A stretch of DNA of 64,000 nt from Dactylellina haptotyla. Taxonomy: Eukaryota; Ascomycota; Orbiliomycetes; Orbiliales; Orbiliaceae. The position numbers were made by a program, and so were the translations under genes. The notes below the pieces were generated by a model, which made no database searches, had not been told where the DNA came from, and saw nothing but the letters and a program-made list of their open reading frames with translations. Positions 47,601 through 61,520 of this stretch are shown one piece after another (position 1 is the first letter of the stretch; the number at the start of each line of letters is the position of its first letter). The stretch covers positions 5,766,001-5,830,000 of the forward strand of contig CM062379.1 of NCBI GenBank assembly GCA_031310005.1. Direction: 5' to 3'.

Positions 47601-50600
47601 CTAAGGAGTCTTCGAGGCTGCAGACTTCCGCCTATTCGAAAGCAACTGTGACAAGATAAAGCTGTTGACATCCTCATCCGACCAGTAACTCAGATGTCTG
47701 TCAATACCATCTGTTAGTACGTGATTACCGATGGCCATTGTAGGGAAATAATACTTACGAAGCAATAGAGGCGATCAAGCTGATATCAAATGTCCCTTCT
47801 TGAACCGAAAAGTCAATTCTCCCTGTCCGATTCAACGCCCTAACCTTCCTTTCCTCGACCTTTAGCCTCTTCGCCGTCTCCTCCGCCCTCTTCTCCGCCT
47901 CTGTCTTATCTTCTTCGGCTCCTTTCTTCTTGCCATTCCCATCCGCCTTAGCACCGGCAGTGTCTTTCTCGTCAACTTTACTATGTCTCCTCTTCTGAAA
48001 TCCGGCATATAGCGTCTCTAATTCACCATCAATCTGCGTCGGGCGATGTTCCATCTCCTCTCCTTCATCATACCAAGTCTCAATATCTAACGAACTGATA
48101 CTCTTCCTCCTTTCACTTGCGCTCATCGCAGCGTATTCTCCAGTGAACCCAAGGCTCCTGTTTAGAATACTGCTAGCCACACCAGCAGAGAAGTTGCTCC
48201 ACAAGCTAGTAATACTCTGCCCGATCCCTGAAAGCCCCGCGAGTTGATTCCCCAATAGCGTCTTCTTGGTGTACGGTAGATTTTGAGGTTTGATTTCACT
48301 CATAGCCTTTGTAACCAACGGTTCCATTCGGTAACTTATCGGATCCGTTGGGTGGAAGATATTGTATAGCTGCCCGCACAGTGGCGACGAAGTGTTGATA
48401 TCGAGGACGCCGCTCGTCTCCGCGAATTCAAAGTAATCCATTCGTCCCTCAGCTGAAACCGAACTATCAAAAGATGGTTCGCCATCAAACATCGCCGCTT
48501 TGGATGCAGGTATTCTGGCAGCAATTGATTTTCCCTCCAGCATTTGGAACAACCCAATCGGGCTACCGAAGGCGAAAAAGCTATCACACTTGAATTTCAG
48601 CCCGTCGCCAACTTGCTTCCCTCTGAAGCCCTCTCGACAGAGGATGTCAAAATAGATTGCTGATCCGAGGGAGTGACCGCATAGCGATACTCTACCATTC
48701 CAGCCTGGATTTCGTTTCTTCCATAGCTCGTAGATCCGGTTTGATTCACGAACAACGATTCGAGCGATATGCTCCCGATAAGCACTTTGGTAGAGAAGAA
48801 TATCCAGGGCTAAATCCGTTATAAGACTACGGACAGCCGTTACACCTTCAACCGTAATATCATCCAAAGCGGGATATGAGTCATAAATCTCGTCGGGATC
48901 TCCTAGATCATGTTCGGTATGCGCAGTAGCATATCCGGAGCTCAGACGATTTGCTCGGAGGGCTTCTTTTGGAAAGTTAAGCAGGTGCTATGAAGTTTAA
49001 TTAGTACCGATTTTCAAAATTAGCAAAGAAAATGAAAATGATTCCCATACCCTCCAACAAACGGGAAGCACCTGAATCCTGCAATTTTTCGGTGCGTTAT
49101 CCAACTCGGTGTTGAGATGCTGAATATCTGGCGATGCTCCGTATACGTCCTTCAAAGTTTTTCGGAACACGTTGACATCGTGGATAAAGTTGACAGCCTC
49201 CATTCTTAATGATAGTCGCTGTCCTATACCATGTGTAACCAAGATCCTGTTCGTATGTCAGTCAAGTTCACCAAAGGGCCAGGCGGAGAGGGAAAATTAC
49301 AAATGCTCCACCTCTCTATCGTTTTCGTTCTCATCGCTATTCTTATAATCCTCTTTCATTTCCTCCTCCATAACTTTCTCCGGGTCTTCGTCGTCTCCCA
49401 TTCCCAATAAATTCGACATCTTCCTCTCCAGCGCTATTCGCCCTGCTTGCGCGGACTGCTGCTGCTCATCCTCTTTAGTCGGAAGCTTAGGACTCGCTCC
49501 CTTCTTCTGATCGACGATAAGTGAAGACCGTTTCGAGTTTCCAGCTGACTTCCCAGGAGTAGGTGTAACTGGCCGTGATCCACCTACAGGAGCAACCGGT
49601 TTAACCGCTGCAGCTGCAGGCGCTTTATCAACCCAGCCGCGGACCAACTTGACCCCTCCGAGGTTCTGACCTGATGTCATCCTTTGGAACAAGGTGGAGC
49701 TTATTTTACCGTAAATATCATCAGTCATCAACCACGCTGTCGTTGCGTCGACATAGACGACAAAGGTGTTCAACCAAGGACCAAGCAGCGGCCAACTTTG
49801 CTGTGAAATATTCGGGTTCGGAAGCGGGTCCAAGGAGGCCATCGTATCCACAGGCGGAATATCTAGTTTCCCAGAAGCATCGCCAGAAGTCGTCGAACTT
49901 GTTGTTGGAGTAATCGTAGGTGCTCTTTGCCTATATGGCTTGAATTTGATATAACCTATCAGAAACGGTTAGCTCTACCCGCAAAACAGGTGGGTAGAAA
50001 AGGTAGAATATACCTCGCTCAACCTGATCGCTCAGCTTTTCTTCAAGAGGCCGTATACTGCTACCCTCTTTCATTGCCCAAAATCCCCTAGTCAGCCCAT
50101 CTCCAATGCCGTATCTCCAATCCCAAAGCCGCACCACTCACCATCTCTAAACCATGTGCCCCGAAGAACACTATACACCGGCCCTTCCCAATACGCCGGC
50201 ATCAACTCGCGCTTCCTAACGTGCACATCGAACAAGTAATCCTCATTGACTTGCACGGTCACATCCTCCTCCTCTTCTCCAGTTTTGCTCCCACTGGGAC
50301 CCTCTTCATCGCTATCTTTCCGCCTAGATGTCCACGGTTTCTCCGCTTCCAGAGCAGTTTTGGCATCATCCCGTTCCGACAACTCCCAAAACGCAGTCTC
50401 TATTCTCCGGGAGTCCTGTTCTCCGAACGGTACGAATTTAACGGCGGGCTTAGGTGGGTTCTTCAAGTCGGTTTCCTTCTGAAGTGGTTTTCGTATCGGA
50501 TTCTATTCGCCATACCGCAAAGCAAACAAAAAAAACATATTAGTAACAGATCAGCTTCATTCATGCATAAACGTAGAATAATCAAAAATTAAAAAATATA

Positions 50601-51086
50601 TATAAATTTTGACCAGGGTGATTTCTTTACATCGACAGCATAATGCCACCTCGCCAACACCGGCGGACAATCCTCCGGGTAATCCTTCGGCGAGATACGT
50701 TTCGTAGAACCGACGATGTGATCCGTCACCGTCTTCGGGTTCGTCCCAGAATTCGACCTGCTCCCACGAACCTCGCGGACCAACGGTGACCTCGACCTCG
50801 GCCGGCTGTTGCTTCTAACAATACCGGTGCGACCTCCATTCCCACCTCTGGAATCCCTGGACCCCAAATCCCCAAGATCCATAGCTTCCGACTCGGTATT
50901 TTTTCGACTGCCGTTCACCAGAGAGCTGTGGAATAATCGAGTTGCCGACTTCAAACGGAACGGGAGGCGGGATTGCGTATGGCGGGGCAACTTTAATATC
51001 TGTTGCTGGATATAGGTTGTTCTGGCTGGGATGAAAGAAAGGTTCAGAGGACGACGAATGGACAGTCAGACCATCCGAAGAATCAT
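47601..51086 (-). CDS. DDHD-domain phospholipase (PLA1 family)
   Basis: Intracellular phospholipase A1-type lipase. Exons on the minus strand: about 50631..(5' end uncertain), 50142..50502, 50014..50067, 49301..49955, 49051..49246, 47759..48987, 47601..47697. WFRD joins EGSSIRPLEEKL by the intron 50068..50141, whose acceptor is GAAAG. VEHLILVTHGIGQRLS opens the lipase part. The nucleophile motif is GHSLGS (near 48665-48682). PVCWRHLLNFPKEAL and the DDHD end HLSYWSDEDV are family hallmarks, with Asp/His metal-binding residues in FHPTDPISYR and SYWSDEDV. The N-terminus (RLPFRLKSATRLFHSSLV) looks like a mitochondrial presequence. No ATG precedes it in frame without a further intron. A candidate ATG at 51086 needs a weak GTCTGA donor. 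Confidence 0.86.
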
Positions 51087-51694
51087 TTTATCTGGTGTTT
51101 TCAACGGTAGCGGTTACTACTTGCGAGGTGTGCTTAGGGGATGCGAGAGACGATCAGGGCCTGGTGAGGTGCATATGCCGAAGGGTTGAAATTATGCGAC
51201 CAGAATCCGTGACCTTAAGGAAGCTATCCGATGACCGAGCCCGCCCATCATACGTCACATTCGGGGGCAGCGCAAACATGCCCGTGTCAGGCACGAACCG
51301 AACCAAACAAATCAGTTATTCCGCCCATGTGATTTTTCTAATTAACAAAATAGTTTATCGATATCGGATGGCTCCGTTTTAATTACCTTTTTTAGATTGA
51401 AAAAAGATAAATATCATACAGGAGAATAGATCGTTTCAGGGTAGAACCAAAGGAGACTTGCTATCGACAGCTCGCCAGTTCATGCCAACAGTTAATGGGG
51501 AAAGTATGTGCAGGAATGGGGTAGAAAAAGAATAGATCGCAGGCTCAAGATGCTCTGACTAAAAAGAAATACCGGGTAAACTATTCACAAATGAATGCAA
51601 TGAAATATAAGAGAAGAAAAAACAGATAAAAGAAAAAGAAAAACTGGGGTATATAGGTCATTCCATGCATTTCATGCTCCTCCAATCCTCCCAT
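51087..51694. other. Intergenic region between DDHD and MIT genes
   Basis: About 600 bases with the DDHD promoter on the left and the MIT gene 3' UTR on the right. Nothing else seen. Confidence 0.5.
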
Positions 51695-54600
51695 CTACAT
51701 GACCACCCATTCGCTCGCCCGCTTCAAGTACTTGTCTAACAAAATCGTAACATCCGCCAAAACAAATCGACAAACAACCAACCCGAAAAACTCGCTCGCT
51801 CTGTTGATTGACAGGTCGAGGCCAATCTGAGTCTTAATATGAATGCTGTGGGATTCGATGTGCACTGAAAGTTGATCTGTTCAAGTCATTCACATTAGCG
51901 ATCTGTATCATACCGCGACAAAATTCAGCAGTAGAGTAAACTCACCTAACACCTGCGCCGCCTCGAACAATTTCGATAGTGCATACATGTACCCAGCGAA
52001 CGGGCCAGTGAAACCGCCAAATCCAGGGTGTTCCCCATTCTCCATCTCCATGCCAGCTCCATAGCCGGCACCGCCGCCTCCTCCATTGATATTCTCACTA
52101 TAACTCTCCAAGCTTCTCGCGCTAGGAAGTGCACCGTATGAACTGCTGCTGCCTGAGATGATGGAGGACGTATTCTTGCTCCTTAGTTTCTTCCAATAAC
52201 TCCTTCCACCACTCGAGCTACTGCTGCCTTTCATCCCAGAACCCGTATCGATCCCATTGCCCATGGAGTCTCCATCATTATCAGTACCCTTAAACATAGC
52301 TGAGGCACCAGAAGCACCAACGTCGCTGCCGAGCTTCTTTGTGAGGATGACTTCCGTCTTTGTCATGACGGACTCCAAATCCTGAAGTTCTTTGAGTAAC
52401 AGATCAGCGTCCGTTCTGTCTACCAAAGAGAGCTTCTTCAAAGCCGTCGTCAAGTTATCGCTGGCCATGATTTTCTCCTCAATGCACTTTAACTTGACAC
52501 CTTTCATCAACCAGATCTCCCGAGGAACAAACAACTTCTTGGAAAGGTACCCTCCGTGCGGGTTCGAGATAGCATTGTTCAAGGACCGCATCAGCCAGAA
52601 TGTCTTCGACAACTGTTCCGTAGGCATGGGCTCGAGCGGCACAGGGTGTGACGGATCATTTTCTCCTCCACGCGGACCCGTCGGTGAATGGATCCTATTG
52701 TCAAACAAATGGAATCCACCCGTTGGCAAGCCGGTAGCAGATGCAATGTTACCCGACATTGGAGTGCGTGGTGGGAACTTAGCAGACCGGAGGTTTTGAG
52801 AACTAGCAGAAGAGTGCAGTCCATGGTATCCAGGCGAATCGCTTTCTGGGAAGCTGCCCATCCTTCCGGACTTGAGGTTCACATGAGATTGTGTCTGCCT
52901 CAGAATACCGCCAGTTCCCCGTAAAGTATGACGTGTTCGTGGCGAAAGAGTCTCGATGTGCGTGTGATCGCTCGAGCCATCGTCAGTTCCGCTATTTCGC
53001 TTCCGTTCTAATTTCGCGGCTGTGAGGTTTTGCTCTATTGTTCTCGGCGAGAAGTCCGAAACTGCAACAGTGGAAGCGTTCCATGCAGATGCATCAGATG
53101 TGGGTTCCTTCCCTTCTTCTGTGGTGGGTGCCAAAGCGATAGTAGCCGGTAACTCTTCTTTTTCTTCCTTCGTCCCCACGGTTGCAAGCAGACGCGACTG
53201 TCTAGTATTTGTCTCGATTGTCAAAGGCCCTAGACCAGATAGTGGTCTGCCTGACATTCGGCGATCTAGAACACCAGAGTACCGTTGGTTTGAGCGATTC
53301 TTCGGAATCGGTGGAGGGTTCATAACAACGGTTTCATCGCCCTGAGGAAGTGTGTTTTCATCCTCATCCCACCTAGGTGCGGACTCCGAAGTCTCGCTCG
53401 TTGGTGGCATCATTTCTCCCTGGTCATCCAAGTCAAACTTGAATTCACCCAGCTGAGCAACGACGTTAAAGTCTTTATCCAAAATATCCATCTCATCGTC
53501 CTCGTCCTCGTCGTCACCGTCACGTCCGTCAACGCTAGATTCCACCTCCCCTTGGGCCGATATCCGCTTTAAAGGCTGGAACGCCGCGTCCAGAACCGGT
53601 ATAATATTTGAGCTCCTGCGTCTCGAATCTCTAGGGGCAGGAGTCGGCTCCGAATCTTCTATGACAATATCCTTCGTAATATCCAAATTCAAGGGAGCAG
53701 GTCCGTGCGATCTCGAGGTATCATCAGTCATATATTCGTCGTCAAAGTCAGGCATTTCTTGATCCAAAAGAGCTGTCTGCCGTGCAATAATTGTGTGCCT
53801 TGCTCTTTCCCTCGTCATCGGCGATACTGCATCGAAGCTATCTTCGAAGCTCGGCCCAATATCAATATCTAGGCCGAGTTTGGATAAACGTTGGCTGGCC
53901 AACATAACGGTTCTTCGGACATCGTTAGCATCGTAGCCGTCTTCGTCATCTTCTTCTTCGGGTTCCTCTGCAATCGATTGCTTCCTGAGCATAGGCACGC
54001 TATGCGCATGCATCAACTTCACCGGTTGCTGTGTCAGCCGTTTGATACCATAACTCATTACAACCCCTTGCTCAAAATCGCTATCAGCATCCGAACTGAA
54101 GCCATCCCAAGCGGCATCCACCGCAGCATCGATATCAGCACCAATCATTTCCGATTCGCTATCGTACATATTATTGTTTTGATAGGGTACCGGTATCCCT
54201 GCTTTTCTGGGCGACATTCCACCAAACGACGATGTGGGCGAGTCAGTGCCGTCATCGTCATCAAAGTTATGCAACCAAGATGTTGACGCTTCGCTGACAT
54301 CCCTCGAGTGACCCATATATCTGTGCTTTTGCGGAGACGGTGTTTGTAAGACCTTTGGCGGTGGCTCAATAGGGGTGCGTGCGGAGATAATCTGAGGGGG
54401 CAGTGGCGACCTTGGAGGAATAATCACAGATGGGCGAGCAGCATTGTTACGCAACTGCTGTTGCTGTTGCTGGGCTGTCGGAATCGCAGGCGGAGGCGCT
54501 TGGGGGGGTGGAGCCTGCGGTGGCAGCGATGGAGGGGGCAGCGACGGCGGCGGTCCTTGTGGAGGGGGCATTGACGGTGGACCCATTGAAGGATGACCCA

Positions 54601-55727
54601 TTTGCGGTGGAGGCATTTGAGGCGGTGGCATTTGAGGCGGTGGCATTTGAGGCGGAGGCATTTGAGGCGGTAGGTGGGTATGCATTTGAGTCGGTGGTAA
54701 TCTCGAGGGCGACATTTGCGGGGCCTGGCTCTGCTGAGTGATTCGAGACAAGCTGCTATCTCTCTTGTGGGCGTATTTCGGTCTATGATCTATCTGGACG
54801 ACGCTGGGCTGCGCTATTACCGCGACAGATGTCCTGAAGCCCGGTTTCTGAACGAACTGCGGTGACTGCGCCCGGCCTGCAGCGGCATAACTGGTTCTCG
54901 CGTCCTTCCTCGGACTGCCCCTGAAATCGTTGCCATAATTCTGTCTCACGTCAGGTTCATATTCCTCATCCTCAATAAGCGCGGCATGAGATAAACCCCG
55001 TCGCAAGGTTGTTCGTGCGCCATTGGTGCCGTAAGTATGCTGCTGCTGCTGCTGCTGCTGGCCCCTGGAGCCATTTATCGATTCGGGGAGGAGGGATTCT
55101 CGTCTAGGGGGGACTTGAACACGTTGAGGGGAGGTGGGTGCGGATATCATGGAGGCCTCGTCGCTTTCAAAGCTCACGGAATCATCTTGGGGAGGTCGCG
55201 CCGGCAGCTCCTTCTCATTTGCCCTGTATAACGGTGAAAGCTCTCGCAATTCTTCTATACGCCTGGCGTAGGTTTCTCTCTGTGGTCGAAAACGGTAAGA
55301 CCTAGCGTGTTAGCTGTGCCATCCAACATATCTCTCTCCGGTTTATCGATAAAAAATCAAATAAAAGGAATAATATAGAAACAAACAGAGGGGGGCTCAG
55401 AAAAAATTCCGCCAGCCAGGCCGGAAGATACAACATGCTAAAAGGAGATAATTTTTTTCACGATTGACGGAGCGGGAAGGAGAGGGTTTGCCGTACAATC
55501 TGTTGGAGCTTCCTCCGGTCCTCGTCGACTCCGGCCCTCATCATGACATGCCCCAGCAACGCACAGGCGTCGGAGTACGCCTCCATCGCACCTTCGATAT
55601 TGTTCGCATTGTCGAGTAGGACGGCCGTGTTGGCCTTCTGCAGGGCGGAAGACAGCATCGCTTTGGATCTGGAGCCGGCTGCCGAGGATGCTGGCCGGTG
55701 GTGTCGGTGTTCAGTCAATGTTGACAT
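51695..55727 (-). CDS. MIT-domain protein with long disordered region, 1248 aa
   Basis: Exons are 55497..55727, 51946..55279 and 51695..51876, all in phase. An MIT (microtubule interacting and trafficking) domain spans about residues 20-95: three helices with ALQKANTAVLLDNANNIEGAMEAYSDACALLGHVM and, across the intron, KLQQI-RETYARRIEELREL. MIT domains bind ESCRT-III tails. The middle 850 residues are disordered: polyGln, QMPPP tandem repeats, Ser/Pro and acidic stretches. The C-terminal 250 residues look folded and conserved (EQLSKTFWLMRSLNNAISNPHGGYLSKKLFVPREIW). The last exon adds ASEWVVM. A similar layout is known in fungal endosomal/cytoskeletal MIT proteins; the precise role is unknown. 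Confidence 0.85.
54599..54672 (-). repeat. Coding minisatellite, about 5 x 15 bp (QMPPP)
   Basis: Five near-identical 15-base units encode Pro-Gln-Met-Pro-Pro repeats in the disordered part of the MIT protein. CAG-type glutamine runs lie at about 54460-54475 and 55039-55060 of the same exon. Confidence 0.9.
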
Positions 55728-58301
55728 TGGAAGGAAGGGAGAAAGGGAACCCGGGTTAGTTTATTAATATTCCTTCTTATTGTTTGCGGTGGTGCAGGTG
55801 GAGGTGGTGGAGGCCCGTCCTGCAGCAGCAAGGAGGGCGACTCGAATGCGGACTGGTGCGGTGCCGCAGGCGTGCTCGCTCGCTCACCCGACTCCGCTCG
55901 CTCGAAGGATGTTGCCTGCTTGCCTTTGCTCCCTTCGCTCCCTCAAACAGCTAGCAGGCTGCCGGGTCCCCTAATTGCTGATGCGGTCGTTCGTAGGAGT
56001 CGTGCGAGGAGGGTGGTGAGAGTCTTACTCGCAGCAGCGGTCGGGGATCCAGGTGTGCTTGGACTCTGTCAGAAAACCGTATTAATCTGGCTAAGCTGGA
56101 CCTCGTTTCATCCAGCAGCAGACGCAGCAGAAGCTCAGCAGAAGCTCGCAGAAGGAGAAACGAAACGGGCAGCGGTGTCTGTGGGCTAAGCACGGGACCC
56201 GGACGACACGATGGGCGAATCGCAGAAGGAGGCTGGTCAATGGAGAAACTCCGAGGATGCCAATACGGGCTACGGTCGTGTACCTGCTGAGCGATTCGAT
56301 ATAGCAGCGGCGAGGTATAGCAGAGTCTCGCAGAGGGAGAGAATAGCCAGAAAACGGACTGCAGAAGGGGCGGCCTTCTAGAAGACGGGATCTGGCTGTG
56401 TTTTATTTTATTTTTACTTCTGCTTTTAATTATTATTATTATCTTGCCATCCATCCATCCTGCATCGATACCTTTTTCGTCGTTCGTTTTTCCACCCTGT
56501 TAACCACCGTGGCGGACGGGGACTATCAGCAGAATATGACCTAAGGGCTGCTCCTCTTCCTCCTCGCTTTGACGAATCTCCTCAATTCGGTTCCTGACTC
56601 CTGAGCCAGGCACAGGAACAGGAACAGGAACAGACCGTATTATTATAATCCAAGAAGCCCGGCTGGCTAGTGGCTTGCGGCCATGGTACATGCACACACG
56701 AATCCCGACTACGACTGAGGCCTACGACGATTGTTCCTTCTTCCCCCCTCCTCCTCTCCACATGTCACCGCGCTGCCTGCGCTGCAATGCAAGAAACAGG
56801 CAACGTAGGCGGCTATTCTTTCGTGGATGGGATAGAGATACCGAGGAGAACCAATCTGGAAATATTCTTCTTCCTCTTCTCCTGTCGGCCAAGCCATCGC
56901 GCAGACAGGGCAAAGGGTCCCCTCCCCGGCCCACCGAAGTTGGATATAACAGCGATATTAATATAAAAAAGAATAATAGCCGCTCTGAAACAGCCCTCCT
57001 TTTTCCATTTCTTTTCCTTTTTTTTGACCCTTTCACTTCATTGCTGGTTTATCATATTGGAGCTATATACTCCGCAATACGTTTGGGCTCTCCGCGCATG
57101 CAGACCGGTTCCGTATACCGAAGCCATGTGCAAGGTATTCCTCCGGTACCTCGATCGAGTAAGGGATGAAAAAACATTTGGGCTGAACAGACGACGGCTC
57201 CAGCCTCCCAAACATGCTAGGACCTATCTTTTTGCAGAATCGCTCCCCTCCATGGCAAAACCATCTTTGCCATATGACCTCCCAAGCAGCGTGTGCATAT
57301 GCAAGAGCAAGTAACACCACCACGTCCACCGCTATTGCTATGTGATCATTCCAGCCTCAGTGCAGTAAGAAACCTGATAGGAGAGTTTTGAAACAGCCCT
57401 AAAGGCTTTCCTTTCCCTTCCCCTTTTGCACCTGCAGAAGTGACGGTGTGAAAAGGAAAAGAAAAAATAACGACGAACCCCTGTCATGTGGTGGTTGTAT
57501 CTACCACGAAACACCCTGGATCGATAAATGTCAACCTGTCAAGTGTTCGTTGGTAGTGAGCACAAGCTAACTCGTTTCTCACGCGAACCACCGTCCTTGG
57601 ATTGGTACCTGACAGGATACTGCTTTTGCCTCCTCTTCCGATTGTCTCGTCGAAGCTAGCCGGGGAGAACTGCAAAAAACAATCGAACTGCATGCATGCA
57701 TGACCGCACCCGAGACGGCAGGCTGTAAGGTCTTCTGGTACTCGTAGGACATATGTACTGTACCTCAGGCCCACAAGTGAAGCAATATGCAAGTAACCAA
57801 GCCATGCACGAGACAAAAGGGTTTCGGTCGCCCGTTAGTTTGCCTTTTAGATCAAATATGCAAAGCAGGACAAGGGCACAATCTTGTCCGAAAGTGATGG
57901 CCCTGTCGAGCTGCGTGCGTCGCTCGTTCCGTTCTCTCGATTGCCGCACTTTACTGAGATCGATAAGCCGCAGACGACTAATCCGTCTTATATCTTGAAT
58001 TTTCGCCTTCGCGAATTCGGGGCGAGGAACGTCGCTGCCAATTAAAATCGCAATTGGGGCCCACCTCCCTTGTTGATTGACCTGGTTGCTGCCCGGAAGT
58101 GTTGTTTTCATCGTGTTTGCGATTAACACGATACCGTCGCGTATTCCGTTCCACAAGGAGGCCGGGCAAGCTGCTACCATCAGCCATTGTTCTCGCGTGT
58201 CCCCCGCGTGGTCCTCACCTCTGTAAACCTAATCTCGTACTCGACCGGAACTCCATATCATCGTATCTCCTAGCGTAGTGGACCAGATAATCCTTATCAC
58301 G
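55728..58301. other. 2.6-kb divergent promoter region
   Basis: Lies between the MIT gene (minus) and the SUB1 gene (plus). It has a CTC-rich stretch near 55860-55930, TATTATTAT runs near 56400-56445 and GGAACA repeats near 56610-56632. Frames up to 174 codons exist on the minus strand (57656-58180), but they lack a credible start and composition. Confidence 0.5.
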
Positions 58302-59060
58302 ATGCCGCCGAAACGTCAGTTCACCGGCAAGTTCAACAAGAAGCCCTTCAAGCGGTCTTATAATGACGACGACGATTCTTCCCCCAAACGCTTCAAATCA
58401 ACGAATCCTTCTGCAGGATCATCCTCATCTGTTGCGAAGCCACCTGACGGCGCAAGGCATACTGATGAAGAAGGGAATTTCTTCTGGGAGCTCGGCGGGA
58501 AATCCCGTCGCGTTACCGTTTCCGAGTTCAAAGGCAACGTTCTCGTATCAGTAAGAGAGTATTACGAAAAAGATGGAAAATCGCTCCCTGGCAAAAAGGT
58601 ATGCAACATACATTGATATCAGTGCGTATATATTTTAGGAAACGTGTATGCATATACTAATTATCTTACTTTTTGCTTCTCTCTTTTTCAGGGAATATCT
58701 ATGACCTTAGACCAGTTCAACCAGCTCATCAGAGTATTGCCCGCACTCGAAGAAGCCATTGGCCAAAAATCCTCTTCAGGCGTCGTCAGGCCGATATACA
58801 CCACATCCGCCAAGCATGACGCTCCAGAAGAGAAGCCAAGTCTAGAAGCCTCTGGCGAGGAAGACACTGCGGTAGCTGCAAAAGAGGAAGACGCAGAGGA
58901 AGACGCAGAGGAAACTGCGGGCGATATCGAAGAGGAACCCAAGAAGACAGTCATTCGAAAACCCGTCACCAAGAAACAGAAAGAAAAATCGAAAGCAATA
59001 ATAGACAGCGAAGACGATGAAGAGGAAGAATTCGAAGTGGAAGAATCAGAAGAAGACTGA
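58302..59060 (+). CDS. sub1: Transcriptional coactivator SUB1/PC4, 221 aa
   Basis: Nuclear single-strand DNA-binding coactivator of RNA polymerase II. Exons are 58302..58598 and 58692..59060 (intron GTATGC...TTCAG). The PC4 fold spans about residues 54-130: DEEGNFFWELGGKSRRVTVSEFKGNVLVSVREYYEKDG..LPGKKGISMTLDQFNQLIRVLPAL, with the conserved W, K and GIS-L pattern. The N-terminus is basic (PPKRQFTGKFNKKPFKRSY). The long C-terminal tail is acidic and Lys-rich (EEDAEEDAEET, DSEDDEEEEFEVEESEED), as in fungal Sub1. The start is the first ATG in frame. Confidence 0.93.
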
Positions 59061-61520
59061 AATTATTATTGGCTCCAACCCTCCCCGTCTATCAATTCCT
59101 ATTATTTACAGCTCCGCATTCTTGCACACAATCAGTCCCCATTCCACCGCATTATCATTCATTATTCTAAGCCCTGGAGTTTACGGTATAAAGCTGGATC
59201 TGGTTTTGTTATTTCTATTGTTTAAATGTCTGCATATGTATTCCTAGCGACTTTCCATGCATCAAAGATCTTTAGATCCCCACTATTATTACTACTTTTT
59301 GATACACCCGCTTCCTTTGTTACCCATTCTCCACCGCTCCCGGATTTCCTATCATCACACTGGCCCTATTTTTCAATTGGCGGATAGACACTCCACGTTT
59401 ATTAACTATCATTCCTACCAATTACCACTCAAAGAAATCGGTGGGCCAAGGACCCCGGCGCGGGCCGCTCTGTCCTTCCCACCCATCATCTATTACCTGC
59501 ATCGAAACCCTGTCGCCGAATCAAGCGCAGGCATGAATTGCGAGCTCCCCAGTTGGAGTAGAACAGCCGCCGCCGCTGCCGCACCCCCAGCCGAAATGTT
59601 TCGTATAGACGTGCATGTCTGATCTGTATGTATACGTGGTCAATGGGTGCCAATAGGGTTGTTATTTTTTCCTATTTTTGTTGAAGAAAAGGAACAAAGA
59701 GGACAGACAATTCGGATGGGCTTGCAAGATTGACTCTTTTAGGCAGTCAGCGGGAATAAGAAAGAAAAAAGGCAATCATCCCGAATGGACTAAATTTCCA
59801 ACATGTAAAAAAAAATCAAAACCTTACCCGAAAAAAGTCACGATTTCAATCAGGTCACACATACAAAGCCAGCTACTAGTTACTAGTCACGGTAGTCACG
59901 GTTCTAGTTCCTCTCGATTGTAGACTCATAATCAGATATTTCATTACACTATCACGATCATTTCTGTGCGGTTTCGTTTTGCTAAAATACATTAAAGCAT
60001 AGCACAGCACAATAGAAGAAGTGGCGGGCAGATCGAGCGAAGATTCGTTGTGAAACAAAAAGCGTCCCAATGTTCCCCTCCCATGTAGAAGTAGAAGTAT
60101 ACGATCATCCCAACTTTTTTTTCCCAAGAGGACATATAGAAGTCGATGAGAGAAGTAATACAAGCAATGCGATAGAACAAATAAAAGATTTGCGGCAGGG
60201 GAATATTCGTTATAATCATCATCAAAAATAAAAGTCGTTACTAGTAAACGGATAATTCAAATCAAAGTAGAAGAGTGAAACGAAGGAATAGTCATCATCA
60301 GCGCAATGCTATGGCATGGTTTTGGTGGGTGGCAGATTTGCAATGCAGGCGGGGGAGCGAGAGAGGGGTAACAGCATCAATAACATCAACGAAATAAGAA
60401 AAAAAAGGCGACAAATTGCGCACAACCACAATCAATTGATCAATAACAAAGCTTTGCTTTCGAACGAGAGTGTGTGTGTCTGTGGGTATGTGTGACGTGG
60501 TTCCCGAAGGTTCATTTGGATGATTCGCAGCACATGGGAAGAAAAGGCGCAAAGAAGAATCGATGCAACAGAGATATTTTTTTTTCTTTGGTGTGTGGAA
60601 AACGTTAACGTATAAAGAAGATTCGTTAGATTTTTTGGTTGTGCTGGCAAAGGGAAGAAGCCTTGCCCGGTCCATGCATCATTATCTGCACCGACCTGCA
60701 TCGTAGCAATATAACAAACAGCAAGAGCTAAATAGACAACAAGCATGTCGCTAAAACATTGCATAATGAACATGAAGAGCGAACAAGAAAGAAACACAAG
60801 CATGTCTTTGGGAAAAATACAGAGCGAGCGGGTTAAAAGTTTCGCCGCTCTGGATTTTGCGCGGTAAAGAATATACGGTTCAAAAAAAAAATAGAAAGGA
60901 AAGCCAAAAAGCTAGCAAACAAGCAAAAAGCACAGGTCATCATCATAGCGCTCTAGCTGTCCTCGGATCCAATAAAGGAAGAAGAGAGAAGAGACGCAGG
61001 AGCGGGTGGAGAGAGGTAAGCAAAAGAGATCATACAATCGCAAGGGGAAAGCAAAAACATAAGACTTTTCCGCTTTGTGGGCGGGGTATGATAGCGAGTG
61101 ACCTGTGGCGTGGGCTTTTTTGGTATCATATCGAAGATAATCCCGAAATGGAAGACCGTTAAGAACGCCTATATGATTAGAGTGAAAAAATTAACAAGAA
61201 AAATGAAGACATCAAACTCCACGTTAAGCGTGCCGTCCAAATGTCTGAAATGCAGGAAGCAAATCGCTGCGTAAAAAGATAAAAGCAAACCCGTTATTTC
61301 CCTATTCCACCGAGTATAAGAAAAACCATTAGGATTTCAATGAAAAACAAAGAAAAAACGCAAGAAAAGATATATTTCATCTAGAACGCTGCGGAGTCGA
61401 TGGCGAAAAACGTTGCAGATATGTATTAGGCTTGGAAGGAAATGGTCGTTAAAAGAACATGTCGCCATGGCAATCCATCAACATCGAGGAGCTTGATGAA
61501 AGAGGCAGTAGATAAAAATC
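59061..61520. other. 2.5-kb convergent intergenic region
   Basis: AT-rich DNA between the SUB1 and StuA-like stop codons. It probably holds long 3' UTRs. Open frames of 60-125 codons have no support. No repeat arrays noted. Confidence 0.5.

Noticed and set aside
57656-58180. 174-codon minus-strand frame between MIT and SUB1 genes
   Set aside because: No credible start context, irregular composition and no family features; it lies in a promoter region.
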